A stretch of DNA of 64,000 bases from Isoetes taiwanensis (lineage: Eukaryota; Streptophyta; Lycopodiopsida; Isoetales; Isoetaceae), in contig JAJEKV010000008.1 of NCBI GenBank assembly GCA_021234155.1, positions 11,028,740-11,092,739 of the forward strand. Reading direction: 5' to 3'. The position numbers and the translations under genes are program-made. Shown here in pieces: positions 42,538 through 53,684 of this stretch (the stretch's first letter is position 1; every line of letters begins with the position of its first letter). Under the pieces are notes generated by a model. That model saw nothing but the letters and a program-made list of their open reading frames with translations. It was not told the DNA's origin and did no database searches.

Positions 42538-43838
42538 ATGGCTGAAGCCGTGATTGAGCTGAATTTTATTGAGATTCATGGACTTTCTGGTGAATTTAGG
42601 GAGAGTTATAAGTTGGATCAGTCTGCTTTAAAAGATAACATGGAGTTGATCAAGAAAGCTATAAGTAAGATTGAGAATGAGAAGGCAAACATGGCAGCAG
42701 AGCTTCATGCAATTGAGGTTAGCTTAGCTACAGAGGCTAAGTCAAATGAGAAATTTAGTCTCAAACTTGAAGAGAGCAGGAAGAAAGTTGAAGATTTGAG
42801 AACCTCAATTCTTGAATTGCAGGTAGAAGATGGAGAAGGTGAATTGTTGAAAGAGTTGGAGCATACACTGACAATGGAGACATACTTAGTTAAACGGGCT
42901 CAAAAGCTTTTCATGTCTCCAACTGCAGAAGCAAGTACCATGAGGAAGAGTACCTTAGAAGTTGAGATCAAGGATAAGAATGGTAAAATATCAGGCCTGA
43001 GAGGAATCTTAGTCATCTCACAGAATTGAAGAATGTGATTAGCAATGCATTTTGCATCAACACTATCAAGAGAAGATTACCAAGAATATGCAACTTTGGT
43101 GCTTGCTATGCTTGTGGCCTAATTTTCCATGATAGGTGCAAGTTGTCTTTGGTGCTAAGTTGTGATCATGAGTACCATCTGGCTTATGCAGCCTTGTTGA
43201 ATGAAGATAAGTGCAAGGTATGTGATTCCACTATTCATCCAGATTTATTTCATGAACTTGGCATGAATGTGACAGCAGAGACAAAGTTGATAGATATGCC
43301 TGCACATGAAAAAGATTATGAGCCACCTGCAAAAGTGTTGAAGGATGCAATGGTGAGTCCTAAAAGACTGTTAAGGCAAAGAACAACTAGTGATAAAAAA
43401 GCAGCTGTTGACGACAAGGATTTAGTAGGTGATAATAACTCAGCTGCAGAAAAGGATGAGGGTTCATGCTCTAAAGAAGTTGTTAACAAGGATGAGCTTG
43501 TGGAGAGTACACCAGTGGCAAGGAAGAAAGCAGCTATAAAAAGGTGAAGCTGCAAAAAATAAAAGTAAAATTAATAAGAAGCAAAAGAAGCTTATTGAAG
43601 TGAGGAAGTACAATTTCAAGAGAAAGGCATTGATTGAGAAATGGAAAATGCAAGAGTTGATCGGGAAGAAGTGGCATAGGTGGATAAAGAAAATACAATC
43701 GAAAAAGGGGAGCAGGTCGAACTTGAGAAGGAAGAGGCCTTTGTTGATGCCCAGAATGACATGCCACAGAATGAAACTGACAATGACGCTACATATATTA
43801 AAATAAATGCAATTATGGAGGTCTTAAGAGGCAATTAA
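42538..43838 (+). pseudogene. Coiled-coil protein with degenerate RING-like motif
   Basis: ATG 42538 opens MAEAVIELNFIEIHGLSGEF and a charged coiled coil of about 150 residues (KKAISKIENEKANMAAELHA). After a frameshift near 42990 the next frame (to 43547) has CYACGLIFHDRC, then SCDHEYHLAYAALL and KCKVCDSTIHPDL. The spacing recalls a RING finger, but the Cys expected after HEYH is missing. Then come a KR-rich tail and, in further frames, a Lys-rich and an acidic end (EKEEAFVDAQNDMPQNETDN) to about 43838. It is intronless. RING proteins are usually ubiquitin ligases; with a lost ligand and several frameshifts this copy should be dead. The family is not identified. Confidence 0.5.
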
Positions 43839-43839
43839 C

Positions 43840-45413
43840 TGTGTCTCTAAGAAGTTTGATTAATTAATAATGTTTGAATGTTCAGGTATAGTTGTATTGG
43901 AAGATCAAAATGTTAAACAAGTGGTTCAGAATTTGAATAATGTACAAGAGAGGTTAATATCGTCTTAAGTGTTTCTCAATTCTTTTGTATTGAATTTGGC
44001 AGTTTTTGCACTAATCCAGAACTGCCTTCTTCGATATTTCTAGCATAAAGTGATCTAAACCTTGCTAAAGTTGGAAGTATTTGTCTGTTTATCATAGAAT
44101 ACATTGAGTTTTATGTTCCCATGTTTTCTTGCTATCATCTGACATCGGTGGAACCCGCCAAACCCTATTTTGGTCAAAAAGGCTGCTTGAGGTTCAAGAA
44201 TTATTTCTCTCTTATTATAACAAGTTTTGACATAATTCTTGTGGCCACGAATTGCTAAGTATATGAGCTATAGGTTCATGATTTTTTGTAGTGTTCATAA
44301 GTCATGTTAACCTCAATATTTACTACAAGAATCTCCTATATAGAATTGTGGACAAAAGTATATGTTAAAATGCTCCAATAATAACCATCTATAATGCCAT
44401 GTGGGTAATAAATGATGTGGTCTACTTATATCTACATAGAAGAATACTCTTATCAACTTACATATAGTATAACTAGGGTATAACCATGCAATTTTTGGAA
44501 TTCAAACATGATGTACAACAGCCGGATTAACATATTAGAGCATAAAAAGTTGAGTTAACTCCACAATTATAAATCCAAAACTCCACATTGATTATGGTTA
44601 GTGATGTTTATTGATGAATTCAAGTGGATGTTGTGAAGTTTAGCCATGACAATATGTAAATAGAGCATATAACATTTTATATATGCTTCTTTAGAGAGAT
44701 ATATAGAAATGACATACATAGAGATCTCTTATATATGTTGTATGGTCTTATTGAAAAAAATACTCCATTAAATTCGTTTATTTCTTACTAGCATAAATTT
44801 CATATCTGTGTTATTGCTATAAAGCATTGTCATCCAAGTAGAATAATATTACATATAGGTTATTTTTCATGTCCGTGGATGCAAACCTTTCTTGGCAATA
44901 GAAATCTCTAGTTGCGCAGGTTAAAGTAACATGTTATTTCTAAGATTTTAATTTATATAAGAATGAATTACCATTTATGGTCTATGGAACCAATTGTGTA
45001 GAGCATATATCTCTCACTAGCCTTATTCATTTTGCCCCATAGAATGATACTATGGCTTTTTAGCTTTGATCACATGATTTTTGAAAGTCCATGTGGGTTC
45101 AATTGGCCATAAGTACCCCATAAATTCTCAATTTTTTGTGCTTCAACCTTACCCTTAAATTATGCAAGCTAACCTAATCAATTAATTTTGTCTTATAGAG
45201 AATCATAAAAATAAACTATATGTGAAAGTTGAGATCAAAATTGGTTAATGTGGCACCATTAGTGATTTTTAAACTTTCAGTCATTTGGATCAACGATGGT
45301 CTGCAACTAGACTGCAGATAGCGGTCTATCTTGATTTTTTATAATAAAAGTTCTTCATCTGGGAACTAGTACTGGTTCTTAGAAGGCAGAAGATAGTTTT
45401 GACCCTGTCATGT
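43840..45413. other. Gene-less AT-rich stretch
   Basis: About 1.6 kb without a credible coding frame or clear repeat. Confidence 0.5.
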
Positions 45414-45735
45414 GGGTAAAAGCATGTTAGGGTGTCCCTTAAAAAGTATTATTTAGTGACTAAAAAGGTACCTAAAAAGGTAGCCAGGACTGGGTACTGG
45501 GTACCTGTATAATATCTCAATATAAGGTATGTTTTAGAACTTTTTATATATATATTGGTCTCCGATAGCATTATCTTTATCTTAACTTTGAATATTACCA
45601 CGTCCTTGACTTTTTTTTTGGATTTTTGTATTAGTTTTAATGAAAAGAAAAATGAGAAAGTACCCAGTTCTGAAGTACCTAGTGTATGTACTTTTGCAGG
45701 TTCCAAAAGTGGTACACCCTAACATGCTTTTACCC
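45414..45735. mobile_element. MITE sharing termini with the 10.3 kb element
   Basis: Inverted ends GGGTAAAAGCATGTTAGGGT (22 bp matching) are flanked by ATGT on both sides (45410-45413, 45736-45739), a 4 bp target duplication. The outer 15 bp GGGTRAAAGCATGTT are those of the 10.3 kb element at 9900-20192, whose target duplication is also 4 bp. It is 322 bp and has no coding capacity, so it is a good candidate for a non-autonomous relative. Confidence 0.8.
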
Positions 45736-45796
45736 ATGTTTGAATTCCTCTATCTTCCTTCACAGGCTTCGAATTGACCCCTTATTCCTTAATCTA

Positions 45797-46147
45797 CACC
45801 GTACATAAAGTTCCTCGTTTGTGGGGTATGCAAGTACAAAATTTGCTATACTGTATAACAAGATTCGCAAAATACTATAAGATTTCAAGCGGAATACTAT
45901 ATGGTGTTGATTTTGTACGTGCAAAATACAATTATGAGGGCTCTCGCTGCCCTACGTCACCCCCCCGTGTGAATATGCACCCAAACCAAAGGGGGTTTAA
46001 GGGGGATTTTAATTTGAATGTGTTGGACCCAATGGTTGTGTTAATTAATGTCAATGGTAGTTATGTGTTGGTTGTTAATGTCAATGATTGTTATGTGTTG
46101 GCGGATTTAATTTTTAAATGTTGGATGTTAATGGTTTGTGTTGCAAC
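45797..46147. mobile_element. Truncated copy of the long-TIR MITE family
   Basis: CCGTACATA, CTCGTTTGTGGGGTATGCA and CCAAACCAAAGGGGGTTTAA match the right half and centre of 37728-38178 read in the same direction. The left arm is missing and the outer part of the right arm has been expanded by an imperfect TTAATGTCAATGRTAGTTATGTG-type repeat. Confidence 0.7.
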
Positions 46148-46586
46148 GTCAACAAAGGGTGTGACAAAACATTTAGAATTCAAACCAGAAAAAACTAGAA
46201 TTCATTTGAGGCTTTCATCACCTGTAGCTTTGAATTTCATCACAATAAAACAAATAGAACATAAGTAAAACTTACCATAAAGATAGAGCAGATTGATCCC
46301 ATTATTCTGAAAGTCATAAAGTTTGCAACACCCATACACAAACATTTTTCAACTGGAATTTAACAGCAGCCTTTGGCCTCCATGGATTCTTGTGGTGAGA
46401 AACCAAAGTGGGAAACTTTTCTACTTGTTAGCACAAGGATCTAGAAGCCTTGAAAATTGCTTAATAACTGCCTCAAAATCTAAAAATGCATGGTAATTTT
46501 TTGCAAGCTTCATTCGAAATGAGCCATAAAACAATATCCAATAGCGCAATCCTGTATTAATCAACTGGTAGGATGTGAAAGCCTAC
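46148..46586. other. Gene-less stretch
   Basis: No supported feature between the truncated MITE and the 204 bp tandem duplication. Confidence 0.4.
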
Positions 46587-47010
46587 CAAACCCGGCCGAA
46601 AAATTGCTGTTTTAGCATAGATAACTTAACCAAACATATCCATATCATACACTATCAAAAAGAACTCGGAGAGAGCTTTCCAACGCAATAAAAATCATCT
46701 GAAACAGAGCTCTGGATCAAAAGTTATGATAAGAAATGTGTTGCCGGCGGGGAAACTGCACTACATGCGCTCTTCAAGCCCTTCATATGCCCAACCCGGC
46801 CGAAAAATTGCTGTTTTATCATAGATAACTTAGCCAAACATATCCATATCATACACTATCAAAAAGATCTCGGAGAGAGCTTTCCAAAGCAATAAAAATC
46901 ATCTGAAACAGAGCTCTGGATCAAAAGTTATGATAAGAAATGTGTTGCCGGCGGGGAAACTGCACTACATGCGCCCTTCAAGCCCTTCATGCGCCCTTCA
47001 AGCCCTTCAT
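46587..47010 (+). repeat. 204 bp tandem duplication
   Basis: The unit starting CCCGGCCGAAAAATTGCTGT occurs at 46591 and 46795 with only a few differences over the full 204 bp, and ends with two or three copies of CATGCGCCCTTCAAGCCCTT. Confidence 0.88.
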
Positions 47011-47145
47011 GTGCCCATTATGCACCACACACACAAAAAGAGGGCTTTTGTTGTGAGTCATTGGTTGTTGACCATTATGCACCACACGCACAAAAAAAAA
47101 AGGCTTTTGTTGTGAGCCATTGGTTGTTGACCATTGAAAAAAAAA
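47011..47145 (+). repeat. About 62 bp tandem repeat
   Basis: Two units of CATTATGCACCACACRCACA followed by an A-tract, GGCTTTTGTTGTGAGYCATT and GGTTGTTGAC, then a partial third unit. Confidence 0.75.
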
Positions 47146-47275
47146 AGGCTAAAATCAATGGCTCAGAAATGCTGCACTCTAGATGTACGCATTAGTACAT
47201 CCATTTGAATACATCATAAAATCATAGGAAAACCTTAGTGAATACAAAAACACAAAGAAAACCCCCTGTTATTAT
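47146..47275 (+). repeat. Dispersed repeat, partner at 39985-40095
   Basis: Shares AAATCAATGGCT, TGCACTCTAG, a TAGTACRTCCATNTGAATAC-type block and CCCCTGTTATNATGCTA in the same order with 39985-40095. Confidence 0.55.
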
Positions 47276-49727
47276 GCTACATATTAACAAAAAAAAAAAA
47301 AAAAACTTTTTAATCTGTTGCCAGATTTCCATCCTTAATAATCCTTTCAGGAATATTAAGTCTGCAATTTGCAGCCCTAGACAATTTACAGGTTTTACTG
47401 CCTAGGCCAAGATTAGGTTAAAATATGTTAAACTGTCTACAATTTGTATTTATGCCAGAAATCAGTCAAGAACATTGCTTGAAATATTTGTATTCCAAAT
47501 AAAAAACGAGGTCCTTGTTTTATTTAGCAAGATAATTCCATATTGCCTTTAATCAATAATAATTTCATGATTTCTAGTTTTACATTACTCATATAACTGA
47601 GTTTTCAGATTGCAACTGAGTTTACAACTTTATATACTATGATTCCTATTCTGGAACGTGCTTACTTGAAGTGTTGTTCAACAAACCAAAAGCTAAGAGT
47701 CATACATCAAAGCATGGAGCAAGAAACCTAGTTACCTGCAGTAAACCAGCCAAAAATTAGCCTAAGAAGGGTAATAATGACAGCACTGACAGGTAAGCAT
47801 TAGGTCTCTTGGGTTATCCCCTTCACCATGTCATAAAGATGTATTAATACACAAAGTATGCCAGAGCACCAAAAAGGGTTAGAATAACACAAAAATAATA
47901 ATAAATGCCTCAGAAAATAAATGCTTCTTTTAGTTATATAAGTCTGTAGGACTTCTAGCAATGAGCAGCCTGAAGGACATGGAGATTAGAATTACCATGG
48001 AGATTAGAATTAGTACGTTACATGTCTATCTTATATTCTGTTTTTCAGAACCAGCCCACAGCCTTGCATGCTTCTCAGTATAGAGATCTGGAAATATTAG
48101 TTTAATAACTCATGGAAACAACTCGGAAACAATGTATTGTCATATTGCAGCCTATTTCATACCCCTAGCAGTCACTGTGCCTATGTGCATGATAAACCTT
48201 CTATTATACTCATATTTTGCCATTATTTATACAGTGGTACATGTACCAGATCTGGAACAAAGCCCTTTAAGATCAGATCCCTATGACCACTATTATTTGC
48301 AGTAGGAAATAAATGCTTCTTTCAGTTATGTAAATCTGTAGGACTTCTAACAGTGAGCAGCCTCCAAACAATCAACATATTTCAGTTATCTATCATGCAC
48401 AACCAGCATATCACAGTTTAGATCTGCAGATATTAGAACTATCCAAGAGCTAAAACGTAACCATCCTAAGCTATTTCAAAATGTAAACACATGGATTAAG
48501 CTCAATATTTCATAACATGCTTGTAATAACAAGCCTTTTCTAGTTAACATTCTTGTTGACTTCCAAATGCATAGATCTAGGCATATATTAGTCATAGCCC
48601 TTTTATTTTACTTTCTTTTGTTACTTACAGCAGATGTACTGGTTACACACCAAAGGTCTCCAATACATCACAAGTTCATACCCATATTTGCAATGCCACA
48701 AGATATTCCTGTGCCTTAGGCTATTAATCTACCTCTGAATTTATTACACATCCTAGCTGTGCTATGTTCATTTTTCAGCAATTAGCTCAAAAATTATGCT
48801 TCATAGCACCTACGAATTTTTAATAAGCATCTAAGCTATTCAGTAACCCAAATTGCATTATGAATCCAAAGATAAACCTGAATTTGATGCCCTCCAGGCA
48901 GAATTTTCGTTTGTTGCTTCCTTGTTGCATTTATTGCTTCTTCCTTAGGATCTGCCCCATTTTTTGTTTGCTTTTCCTGAATGTCACTAATTTTTGCATC
49001 TAGCTAATCATGTCCTTCAGCAAATCTAGTCTCTGTCCCCTTCTTCTTGCTTACATCATTCACATCTTTTTCAGCATTGGCTCTATCCTCAGATTTATCT
49101 GCATTTGGCCCTTTTACAGCCCTCCTAAACTCAAAAATCTTCTTGCTCTTGGATGCAGAGCTATTCTTGCAATCTCTTCCTAGTGGCCATGTTTAAGTCT
49201 CCTTTCTTCCTGCTCATTCCTATGAACAGACTAGCATTTTAAACATTACCTCCGCTGCCAACAAAGCCGGAGCTAAAACTAAAGCCCCTTGCATGTTTGC
49301 ATCCGGCCATATTTATGTAGCATAGAAGCTTGCATAAAAAACTCATGCTGCACACTGCACACTAGTGTCCTTAAACCTCCAGCTATTTTTCTAGAATCTT
49401 GAAATAGCATAATACCTTGTATAGCTTTTCCTTTTTGCTATCTTGACGGACTGCTTGTACAAGTGCATCTGCCGCCGTTCTTTGCAAACGCCTCTTGGAT
49501 GGAACCCTAACGTAATAACCGTTTGCTTAAAATTACTGTGTTTTCTGGCTACTTTTATAGAGCGTAACACTTCCTCCACTTTTTGTAGAGCGGCGCCGCT
49601 ATCCCCTGTTTCTTGCTGTGCAGAGCTATCCCTTGTTTCTTCTTTGTCGGCGCCGCTATCCCTTTTTTTGTTTTGTCGTTTGCCGCCAAGCCGACTTCTG
49701 CAATAGGTTTGCAATAGGCTGCACAGA
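47276..49727. other. Gene-less stretch with diverged repeat copies
   Basis: 47690-47830 is a diverged relative of 57290-57420 and 60340-60480 (GCAAGAAAYCNNGTTACCTGCAGTAAACC, CACTGACAGGTAAGCATTAG). A 60 bp phrase with AAATAAATGCTTCTTTYAGT and GTAGGACTTCTARCARTGAG occurs at 47915 and 48305. A minus-strand 107-codon frame at 49391-49714 is charged (GADKEETRDSSAQQETGDSG) but repeated and unrecognised. Confidence 0.5.
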
Positions 49728-49795
49728 AGGATCGAAATGGAAAGAAGGATCGAAATGGATCGAAATGGAAATGGAAATGGATCGAAATGGATTGA
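49728..49795 (+). repeat. ATCGAAATGG microsatellite
   Basis: Several copies of ATCGAAATGG and GGAAATGGAA in a row. Confidence 0.7.
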
Positions 49796-50369
49796 AATAG
49801 GTTTTGGTAAATGGATCAGAATCCGATGGCGGCTTTAATCTGTTTATTTCTTGTTAATCTTTGGCGGGAGCTCTAATCTTCACGGTTGCAAGATCTTCTT
49901 CTCAAATTTCACGAGAATGACAGAGCTCTTCCGCGGCTATGGCAAATGCCCAAAATCCTGGCTAAATCCTCGGCTATGGCGGGGAAGCTCGACTATGGCT
50001 ACTCCTTTTTCAACCTGTAAGGCGGTAAAATGTAGTTTTCACAATATCATTTATTTGTTGCTCGCCAAATGATCCAAGATCATGTGAGCTCGAACGAACC
50101 CTTTCTTTTCATCTGTTATGTTGTTTATTTGTATCTCAAGAATGGTAGAGGGGAATGGCGGAAGGTCGGAAGGGAATGGCAGATCCAGATGCTGGAACTT
50201 GAAGCCTGTTCTTGGAGCTGAATGCCAGACCTTGAAGCCCGTTCTTGAAGGCCCGTGATGCGGACCGCTTCGAATCCCGTGGAAGCCTATTCGGAGCGTA
50301 AAGATGGATTTCCGAGTTCTATTTAGCAACCATAGACGATCTTAATGATACCAAAGGACCTATCTCTTA
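49796..50369. other. Gene-less stretch
   Basis: No supported gene. Short phrases with GGCTATGGC recur and resemble the neighbouring minisatellite unit. Confidence 0.4.
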
Positions 50370-50535
50370 TCTTCATTTTCGCCACAGCTTCTCGCCATAG
50401 CTTCTGCCATAGCTTCTCGCCACAGCTTGCCGCCATAGCTTCTCCTTTCTGCCATACTTCTCGCCATAACTTCTCCTGCCCTGCCATAGCTTCTGCCCTG
50501 CCATAGCTTCTCGCCATCGCTTCTACGCCATCGCC
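50370..50535 (+). repeat. GCCATAGCTTCTC minisatellite
   Basis: About ten imperfect copies of GCCATAGCTTCTC (13-19 bp spacing). The minus-strand Glu-Ala-Met-Ala frame across it is a repeat artefact. Confidence 0.8.
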
Positions 50536-51082
50536 GCTGATACGAATTTTTAAAGTGCCACGTGGCAAATTAGTAATGGACGTAATTTTAGCAAACGGTG
50601 CCGCTCGTGCGCCGCCTCGTTTGGCGGAGCCGCCAGGACTTTACAGGGCGTAATGGCCCTCCTGATGGAAATTACCTAGTACAGAATTCACTTTCGTATA
50701 TCTTTTTTTGTTAGAATACATTTAACATTTACCCTTTTTCCTTAGGCATGTCATCATCCTTAGCCCTCCCTTTTATTCAAGTCGTAACATTGTACAAAAG
50801 CTAAAAATATGCATGCATGTGCATGCAACAAAGCCTTTTAGGCAAATGGCAACGTGCATGTAAGGAGCACATGTTTTTTTCCAAAACGTGAGTATAAATG
50901 CCATAATGCAACCATAAGTCAATTCCAATTTTAGAGTCCAAAAGTGAAATTCTCATTTTCCACATGTTAATGTCAACTTCATCAATTTTGTTTAATCAAA
51001 TGACTATTTGTTATTTTTCTTGAGCACATAACAATTATACTCATATAACCTAGGCTATGATTATCATATATATATAAAAAAA
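50536..51082. other. Gene-less stretch
   Basis: No supported feature. Ends in an A-tract where the duplicated segment begins. Confidence 0.4.
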
Positions 51083-51204
51083 AAAAACCTTTAAACCTGT
51101 TCAAACAGACTTTCTACCTTTCCAAGACCTTTTGCAAAGATCTTTTTAAGGTACAATTAGCAGCCCTACGTTTAAAACAGGTGTATTTCAACTTAGGCCA
51201 TGAC
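51083..51204. repeat. Segmental duplication copy A, left piece
   Basis: Matches 59900-60016 (ACCTTTAAACCTGTTCAAAC to TTAGGCCATGAC). It is cut from the rest of copy A (56990-59236) by the copia insertion. Confidence 0.9.
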
Positions 51205-51931
51205 TGATAATAATTGAGATGATAGCAACCTTGCAAACAAAGATGTCTAGCAAACAAGCTAGTAGAACAAACTGTTCAAACACTCTTGCTTATTTTTATT
51301 TGTCACTCTCAATCTTGGGAGCCAAAATGTGGTCACTAATCCCAAGATTGTTTAAACAAGCAAATATCTCCTCAACTAGCAAAATATTGCAATCACTCTT
51401 CACTTCCACAATCACACAAGTTCACCACTCATAAGTTCACTATAGCTGGGAAACAAAATTGTTAATACAACTCAATAAACCATAGGAACTACTGTAGCAG
51501 AAATACTGTAGCTTCGGTATTGACCGAACTACTGTAGCAATGGTTGACCACGGCTATTCTTCGTTTTAAATCCTTTGAACTTGTTCTCCCATAGCCGATG
51601 TCTACTTTGCTTCTCCCCATTCCTCTTTTTATACTGAATCCGGCGGTGTAGGAGACGATCAACCTGCTAAACTGGGATAGTATTCCATGTGATATATCCC
51701 ACAGGCTTGTTTGACGTTTTCGATCCCTTTTGCATATATCCCACAGGGATATAGACAATTTCGGGCCATTGAACCATTGCAACCATTAGAGTTAGAAATA
51801 ACCAATAATAAAGATGATCATAGGTTTAACATGCTTTCGAGATCACAACTTTACCTTGCACCACAAGTTGAGCCTAGGTCCTGGGGATTCTTCACCATTT
51901 ATGGCAATTATAAGCTGATCAAAAACCAACA
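51205..51931 (-). repeat. Copia 3' LTR
   Basis: Pairs with 56263-56989; differences seen only at about 51596 and 51838. TATA box (TATAAAAAG, minus) at about 51625-51633. Confidence 0.95.
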
Positions 51932-51945
51932 CTCCTCCTTCAGCT
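51932..51945 (-). other. Copia polypurine tract
   Basis: CTGAAGGAGGAG on the minus strand, immediately before the 3' LTR. Confidence 0.8.
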
Positions 51946-51947
51946 TA

Positions 51948-53432
51948 TTAATTGACAACATTTAGATTTTTCCTGAACTGCCTGAATTTATTCTCTGCAA
52001 GAGCCTTTGTAAAAATGTCAGCAGTTTGGTTTGAAGTTTCTACATACCTCATTTGGATATATCCCTTTTCAGCTAGATCTCTGATGAAGTGAATGTTGAG
52101 CTCAATGTGTTTTGTCCTTTCGTGTGCAACTGGGTTCTTGACTATAGCAATACAGCTTTGACTATCTGTCATGATTTCAGTGGCTTCCATTTGTTTACAT
52201 CTGAGCTCATTTAATAACCTTTTCAGCCAAGTGACTTCTTTAGCTGCTAGGGAAGCAGCAGCATATTCTGCCTCAGCAGAACTCATGGCTATAGCTGACT
52301 GTTTCTTACATTTCCAAGCTACTACTCCACCTCCTAGGAACACTGCAAACCCAGAGGTTGACTTTCTACATTCTAAGTCTCCTCCCCAATCAGCATCAGA
52401 GTATGCTAGCAATTTTAAGTTATTTGAATCATAGCAAATTCCATGATTTTGAGTCCCTTTCAAATATTTAAGAACACGTTTTCAGCTTCTTCGGTGCTCC
52501 TTGGTGGGATTTTGACATCTCCTACTTAGTATATTTACTGCATAGGCTATATCAGGCCTTGTATTATTAGCCAAATACAATAAACAACCTACCAGAGCTC
52601 TATAAGGTATATTTTCCATGTCTGCTATCTCCTCCTTAGACTGCTCTAGCACATCTGTTAGCCTGTGTCCTGGAAGCATAGGAACTTTCACACCATTGGC
52701 ATCTTGCAAATTAAATCTGGTTAGCATATTCTCCACATGTTTATTTTGAGTCAACTTGAGGGATTTTCTCATTCTTGTTTACGATTACATCAATCCCCAA
52801 GAACTTCTTTAACTCTCCAAGATCGTCATTTGGAACCGTGACTTTAAAGAGTTCTTGCATTCATTTAATATATTCATAGTATTGGCCACCATAATGCAGT
52901 CATCCACATAAAGCGCAATGATGCAAAAATTATATCCTCTTTCAAATCTGTATAGGTTTCCATCATTTTTCAGTTTTTCAAAACCTTGTTCCTTTAAAAA
53001 CTGATCCATACATAAGTACCACTCTCGTGGTGATTGTTTTAAGCCATAAACAGCCCTATTTAATCTCCAAACCATGTCCTTATTTGTTTCAAACCCAGGG
53101 GGCTGCTTCATATAGGCTTCTTCTTCAAGAGTAGCATTTAGAAAAGCAGTTTTGACATCCATATGATGTAGCTCTAATTCCAAAGCATTTGCCATTGCTA
53201 AAAGAATTCTGATGCTAGTAAGCTTTACAATTGGTGAATATGTCTCTTCATAATCTCTTCCTTTCTTTTGAGTAAAGCCTTGTGCTACTAATCTTGCTTT
53301 GTATTTTTTTGAGCCATCAGGATTTTGTTTGATCCTAAATATCCACTTGCTTCCAATGATATTTTTTCCTTTCTCAGGTTTAACAAGATCATAGGTGTTT
53401 GTATCTTGAAAGGATGTTAATTCATCTTGCAT
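51948..53432 (-). pseudogene. Copia reverse transcriptase and RNase H
   Basis: Reads SKWIFRIKQNPDGSKKYKAR, HHMDVKTAFLNATLEEEAYM, VYGLKQSPREWY and the active site ALYVDDCIMV up to a stop at 52809. A frame change near 52800 leads to MLTRFNLQDANGVKVPM and YLANNTRPDIAYAVNILSRR, another change near 52480 to RNase H (LLAYSDADWGGDLECRKSTS, SAEAEYAAASLAAKEVTWLK), ending FTKALAENKFRQFR with a stop at 51948. All catalytic motifs are preserved; only the frame is broken. Confidence 0.92.
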
Positions 53433-53684
53433 AGCCTTCAGCCATTCACATTTATTTGTACTATTCTGTACCTCTTCAAAGCTTTCGGTATATTAACTCA
53501 TTTTTCGAATGGTCATAATTTGTTCATATGGCATACGTTTTTCCTTTCAATTCTTCTACTCTTACCTTCTTCAGTTCTGCCATATTGAAGCTCTCCTAAC
53601 TTTGCTTCTTCTAATAATCTTTCAGCTTGAGTTTTCCTTCTTTTTACTGCTTTCTCTTTAATATCTTCTACCCCGGATGTGCTC
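53433..53684 (-). pseudogene. Copia integrase-RT linker, shifted frame
   Basis: A frame change at a seven-T run near 53700 moves the linker into another frame (KFESTSGVEDIKEKAVKRRK, then QAERLLEEAKLGELQYGRTE), which stops at 53513 before the RT. Confidence 0.7.

Noticed and set aside
50323-50568. Minus-strand Glu-Ala-Met-Ala repeat protein
   Set aside because: Created by the GCCATAGCTTCTC minisatellite.
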